DNA from: Phaeospirillum tilakii | GTDB taxonomy: Bacteria > Pseudomonadota > Alphaproteobacteria > Rhodospirillales > Magnetospirillaceae | NCBI RefSeq assembly: GCF_042683125.1 | Contig: NZ_JBHUIY010000011.1 | Location: 41,830-105,829, forward strand | Reading direction: 5' to 3' | Length of the DNA: 64,000 bases | Part shown: positions 61,163 to 64,000 of the stretch, one piece after another | Position numbering within the stretch: position 1 is the stretch's first letter | How the letters are laid out: every line of letters begins with the position of its first letter | Made by a program: the position numbers and the translations under genes | The notes under the pieces: generated by a model | What the model was told of the DNA's origin: nothing | Database searches by the model: none | The model's input: the letters and a program-made list of their open reading frames with translations, nothing else

Positions 61163-62377
61163 ATGTTCGACCTGCTGCGGACCTCCCGCGACGTGCGGGC
61201 CTTTGCCGGGATCCGCGCCGGAATGGCCCTGGCCACCCAGCTCCAGGCGGTGGCGGTCGGCTGGCACGTCTACGACCTGACCGGCGATGCCTGGGACCTC
61301 GGCATGGTCGGGCTGGTGCAGTTCCTGCCCGGGGTGCTGCTGTTCCCGCTGATCGGGCTGGTGGCCGACCGTTTCGACCGCCGCCGGGTGGTGGCGCTCG
61401 GGCTGTGGACCCAGGCGCTGGCCAGCCTCGGTCTGGTCTGGCTGGTCACCCGCCCCGATCTCGGCCTTGCCCCGCTGTTCGCGCTGATGGCGGTGCTGGG
61501 CGGCGCCCGTGCCTTCATCCTGCCGGCGCTGTCGTCGCTGCTGCCCAATCTGGTGCCGCGCGGGATCTTCCAGCGGGTGGTGGCGCTTGGCAGCTCGATG
61601 GCCCAGTTCGCCACCATCTTCGGTCCGGCGGCGGGCGGGGTGCTCTATGCCGCCGATCCGCTGGCGCCGTTCGCCCTCGCCGCGCTGGTGGCGGTCGGCT
61701 CGGCGGCGCTGGCGCTCGGCCTGTCGCCGGCCAACGCCCCCGTCGCCCGGGACGGCGGCGATGACGGCGTGCTGGCCGGGCTGCGCTATCTGCGCGCTCA
61801 TCCGGTGTTGCTGGGGGCGATCTCGCTCGATCTGTTCGCGGTGCTGCTGGGCGGCGCCACCGCGCTGCTGCCGATCTATGCCCGCGACATCCTGATGGTC
61901 GGGCCGGTCGGGCTCGGCCTGCTGCGCTGCGCCCCGGCGGTGGGGGCGGCGCTGGTCGGCTTCCGTCTCGCCCGCCGCCCGCTCGGCCGCCACGCCGGGG
62001 CGGTGATGCTGGCCTGCGTCGCCGGGTTCGGCCTCGCCACCATCGTCTTCGCCCTGTCGCGCTCGATGGCGCTGTCGCTGGCGGCGCTGGTGGTGCTGGG
62101 CGGCTGCGACATGGTCAGCATGGTGGTGCGCCAGACCCTGGTGCAGATCGGCACGCCCGACGCGATGCGCGGCCGGGTCAGCGCGGTCAGCTTCCTGTTC
62201 ATCGGCGCCACCAACCAGTTGGGCGAGTTCGAATCCGGCGCCACCGCCGCCTGGCTCGGGGTGGTGCCGGCGGCGCTGCTGGGCGGAATCGGCACCCTGG
62301 CGGTGGTGGCGCTGTGGGGCGTGCTGTTCCCCGCCCTGCGCCGGATCGACCGCCTGAGCGACGCGGCGCCGCGCTGA
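61163..62377 (+). CDS. MFS transporter, EntS/enterobactin-exporter-like
   Basis: The product has 404 residues and twelve predicted helices. The N-terminus (SRDVRAFAGIRAGMALATQ) and the loop DRFDRRRVVALG resemble the EntS-type subfamily. The C-terminal half has RQTLVQIGTPDAMRGRVSAV, the signature of this clade. Exporters of siderophores and drugs belong here; no siderophore biosynthesis gene is nearby. Substrate cannot be assigned. Confidence 0.87.
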   Translation: MFDLLRTSRDVRAFAGIRAGMALATQLQAVAVGWHVYDLTGDAWDLGMVGLVQFLPGVLLFPLIGLVADRFDRRRVVALGLWTQALASLGLVWLVTRPDLGLAPLFALMAVLGGARAFILPALSSLLPNLVPRGIFQRVVALGSSMAQFATIFGPAAGGVLYAADPLAPFALAALVAVGSAALALGLSPANAPVARDGGDDGVLAGLRYLRAHPVLLGAISLDLFAVLLGGATALLPIYARDILMVGPVGLGLLRCAPAVGAALVGFRLARRPLGRHAGAVMLACVAGFGLATIVFALSRSMALSLAALVVLGGCDMVSMVVRQTLVQIGTPDAMRGRVSAVSFLFIGATNQLGEFESGATAAWLGVVPAALLGGIGTLAVVALWGVLFPALRRIDRLSDAAPR

Positions 62378-62399
62378 GGGCGGCGCCGCTGGGCCGGGG

Positions 62400-62867
62400 T
62401 TACTGACCACTCCAGGGCATGATCGGCACGGTCGAGATCGAGTTCTTCGGCGAGCCGTCGATCACCTTGTCGGAATAGCTGAGATAGACCAGGGTGTTGT
62501 TGGGCTTGTCGTAGAAGCGGACCACCTGGAGCTTCTTGAACAGCCAGGAGCGGCTTTCGCGGAACACGTCCTCGCCGTCCTTCAACTCGCCCTGAATGCG
62601 GATCGGCCCGACCTGACGGCAGGCGATCGAGGCGTCGGAGGTGTCCTCGGCCAGACCGACCGCGCCCTTGACCCCGCCGGTCTTGGCCCGGCTGACATGG
62701 CAGACCACCCCCTCGACCTTGGGGTCGCGGAAGGAATCGATACAGATCTTGTTGTTCGGCCCGATCATCTTGAAGGTGGTCGAGACGCAGCCGACTTCCT
62801 CGGCCGCCGCCGGCAGAGCGGCAAGGCTGGCCAGGGCGACGAGAGCGGCACACAGGGAACGGGTCAT
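62400..62867 (-). CDS. creA: CreA family protein
   Basis: The product has 155 residues with a signal peptide ending AAAEEVG. The CreA signature is present: GCVSTTFKMIGPNNKICIDS in parts, VEGVVCHVSRAKTGG and YLSYSDKVIDGSPKNSIS. CreA is a periplasmic protein of unknown biochemical role, found across proteobacteria. The gene is convergent with the transporter upstream in the window. Confidence 0.92.
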   Translation of the reverse strand: MTRSLCAALVALASLAALPAAAEEVGCVSTTFKMIGPNNKICIDSFRDPKVEGVVCHVSRAKTGGVKGAVGLAEDTSDASIACRQVGPIRIQGELKDGEDVFRESRSWLFKKLQVVRFYDKPNNTLVYLSYSDKVIDGSPKNSISTVPIMPWSGQ

Positions 62868-63007
62868 CGATACCTCTTGGCTGGAGAAGGCCGGATCAGG
62901 CCCGGTCAGGCCGGGGCCACGGCGCCCGCCCAGGGTAACGGGTGCCGTCGGCCAGAGGTATCAGGGAAAGCCGGGGGCGGGGAGGGGAAAACGCGCCCCG
63001 GCCGCGA

Positions 63008-63361
63008 TCAGAACGGACGGTAGGCGTAGTCCGAGGCCGAATGGTGCCGGTAATCCCCCATGAAACAGTCGATCGCCTGGGCCAGATCGGACGACACCGC
63101 CCCGAACGAGATCCGCAGATGGTCGTCCGCGGTCCCGACCACCCGGCCCCGCACCGGGATCTGTTGGGCGGCGCCCTCGTCCTCGTTGGTGTGGATCAGC
63201 AGGAAATCGATTCCCTTGGTGGTCGCCCAGCCCCCCGGGCGGGCAATGCGGACCCCGGCCACCGAGATGTTGAGCACATCGACGGTTTCCTCGCCCACCA
63301 CAGCCAGGAACCGGTCGCCGCGAAAGCGAGGAAACGCCCGCCGTTCGTTCGCAAAAGCCAT
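63008..63361 (-). CDS. PilZ-domain protein
   Basis: The product has 117 residues. The conserved RRAFPRF (RxxxR c-di-GMP motif region) and a later NISVAGVRIARPGG ([DN]xSxxG motif) identify a PilZ domain. It should bind cyclic di-GMP and respond to it, often affecting motility or surface polysaccharide. No diguanylate cyclase is adjacent. It is transcribed away from the rRNA operon promoter region. Confidence 0.85.
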   Translation of the reverse strand: MAFANERRAFPRFRGDRFLAVVGEETVDVLNISVAGVRIARPGGWATTKGIDFLLIHTNEDEGAAQQIPVRGRVVGTADDHLRISFGAVSSDLAQAIDCFMGDYRHHSASDYAYRPF

Positions 63362-63600
63362 GGCAGCACTCCTTCTGAAAGCCGTTGTCTGTCGTTATCG
63401 TCACATTTCTGTATCCTTTCAATCGAAAACAAGATGAAAAATGCATGTTTAACGTTGGTTATTAATGCATTTACATCCGTGACGAATTGTCATTGTGACT
63501 GCCGCCGTTTTATCCGGAAAGCGCCCCCGTGCCGGCGTGCATGCCCGCGCGCGCGATACCGCCCCAATGACCGCAACGGCGGGGGAGGGCGGTTTTCATT
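63362..63600. promoter_or_regulatory. AT-rich leader upstream of the PilZ gene and rRNA promoters
   Basis: This gene-free stretch is AT-rich in its first half. It contains an inverted repeat, AAATGCAT (63439-63446) and ATGCATTT (63465-63472), around an 18-bp centre. The site may control the divergently placed PilZ gene or the rRNA operon. I see no open frame here that I would call. Confidence 0.45.
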
Positions 63601-63616
63601 TTTTTGTAAAAAGCGG

Positions 63617-63645
63617 TTGACGGGGGCGGCTGGGAGGCCTAGAAA
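63617..63645 (+). promoter_or_regulatory. rRNA operon promoter P1
   Basis: TTGACG (63617-63622) and TAGAAA (63640-63645) are separated by 17 bp. An A-rich tract (TGTAAAAAG) just upstream could act as an UP element. The same arrangement recurs twice downstream. Confidence 0.8.
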
Positions 63646-63741
63646 GCGCCCCTCGCCGCGACGGACCGAGTGGTTCCGAAGCGACGGGGGCCTCGAAGAA
63701 GGCCGCTGCCACCGGGTCGCACCGGCGGCGTAAAAAAGCGG

Positions 63742-63771
63742 TTGACACGGGGTTCGGCGCTGAAGTAGAAA
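63742..63771 (+). promoter_or_regulatory. rRNA operon promoter P2
   Basis: TTGACA (63742-63747) and TAGAAA (63766-63771) are separated by 18 bp. A TAAAAAAG tract precedes the -35 box. Confidence 0.8.
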
Positions 63772-63820
63772 CGGCGCCCTTGCCGCTCCGGACTTTCCGG
63801 CGGCGGCGAAAAAAAAGAGA

Positions 63821-63849
63821 TTGACACGGCCGGCCGGGCCGAGTAGAAA
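63821..63849 (+). promoter_or_regulatory. rRNA operon promoter P3
   Basis: TTGACA (63821-63826) and TAGAAA (63844-63849) are separated by 17 bp. An A-run of eight (GAAAAAAAAGAG) precedes the -35 box. Confidence 0.82.
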
Positions 63850-63909
63850 CCGGCCTCCCGCTGCGGCGGGCCCCGCCTCCGAGCGGGACGGAAGACGGAA
63901 ACGTCCTCC

Positions 63910-64000
63910 TGCTGTTTGACAAGTGAAGAGACAGGAAGGGATGCGCAGGCGGCGCCGGTCCGGTTCACGGACCGACCAAAGTCAAGCGCATCTCAGCTAA
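63910..64000 (+). promoter_or_regulatory. rRNA leader with boxA-like element
   Basis: TGCTGTTTGACA (63910-63921) closely matches the boxA antitermination element (TGCTCTTTAACA in E. coli). A GGTCCG/CGGACC hairpin and AT-poor spacer follow up to the window end. This is the expected 5' leader of a 16S rRNA gene, which should begin just beyond position 64000. Confidence 0.78.

Noticed and set aside
63910..64000. 16S rRNA gene within the window
   Set aside because: Only the leader is present; the conserved 16S 5' end is not reached before position 64000.

Overview
The window is a very GC-rich bacterial chromosome segment, apart from one visibly AT-richer insert. It carries about 54 protein-coding genes, one tRNA and the promoter region of an rRNA operon. 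Gene content (AapJQMP amino-acid transporter, FixJ/FixL-like regulators, SHP/DHC cytochromes, [FeFe]-hydrogenase, a nif-associated small protein, ComEC, pyruvate phosphate dikinase) points to an alphaproteobacterium, most likely a metabolically versatile Rhodospirillales/purple-nonsulfur-type organism. The species cannot be named from the sequence.

Layout. 1-6773: a FixJ-like regulator (cut by the window edge) with its sensor kinase, a ChaN-like lipoprotein, two small helical proteins, and an OmpR/PhoQ-type two-component system with a PepSY protein. 6886-8548: a divergent operon with a His/Asp-rich exported protein, a membrane cytochrome b561 fused to an SHP-type cytochrome c, and a diheme cytochrome c; an inverted repeat lies between the two operons. 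8668-15527: a PAS-rich sensor kinase, then an [FeFe]-hydrogenase with a NuoF/GltD-type flavoprotein. 15790-18660: two paralogous chagasin-like proteins with strongly conserved Cys-containing tails, followed by a radical SAM/SPASM enzyme with TPRs. This looks like a precursor-maturase system and is the most interesting locus here. 18846-24629: RMD1-family protein, STAS protein, heparinase II/III-like enzyme, ComEC. 24708-27810: gltX, gltA, tRNA with CAU anticodon.

27811-30831 is accessory DNA: an AT-rich two-gene module just after the tRNA, a MazF-type toxin-antitoxin pair, a remnant of a tyrosine recombinase, and about 100-bp inverted repeats around the toxin-antitoxin segment. From 30839 on, the core style returns: a chemotaxis receptor, aapJQMP, fliK, a CinA-type protein, alpha/beta hydrolase, GNAT-NUDIX fusion, TPR-methyltransferase, asparagine synthetase, LptG, PAP2 phosphatase, double cold-shock protein, WecG-type glycosyltransferase, glycine-zipper lipoprotein, EamA exporter, glutamate racemase with an altered active site, RecQ, an ArsR-methyltransferase/metF operon, a nif-type small protein, ppdK, two MFS transporters, CreA and a PilZ protein. 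The window ends in three tandem rRNA-type promoters and a boxA-like leader just before the expected 16S gene.

Two families of dispersed palindromic repeats sit in intergenic gaps throughout and probably act as terminators or REP-like elements. All functions come from reading motifs by eye; no database search was possible.
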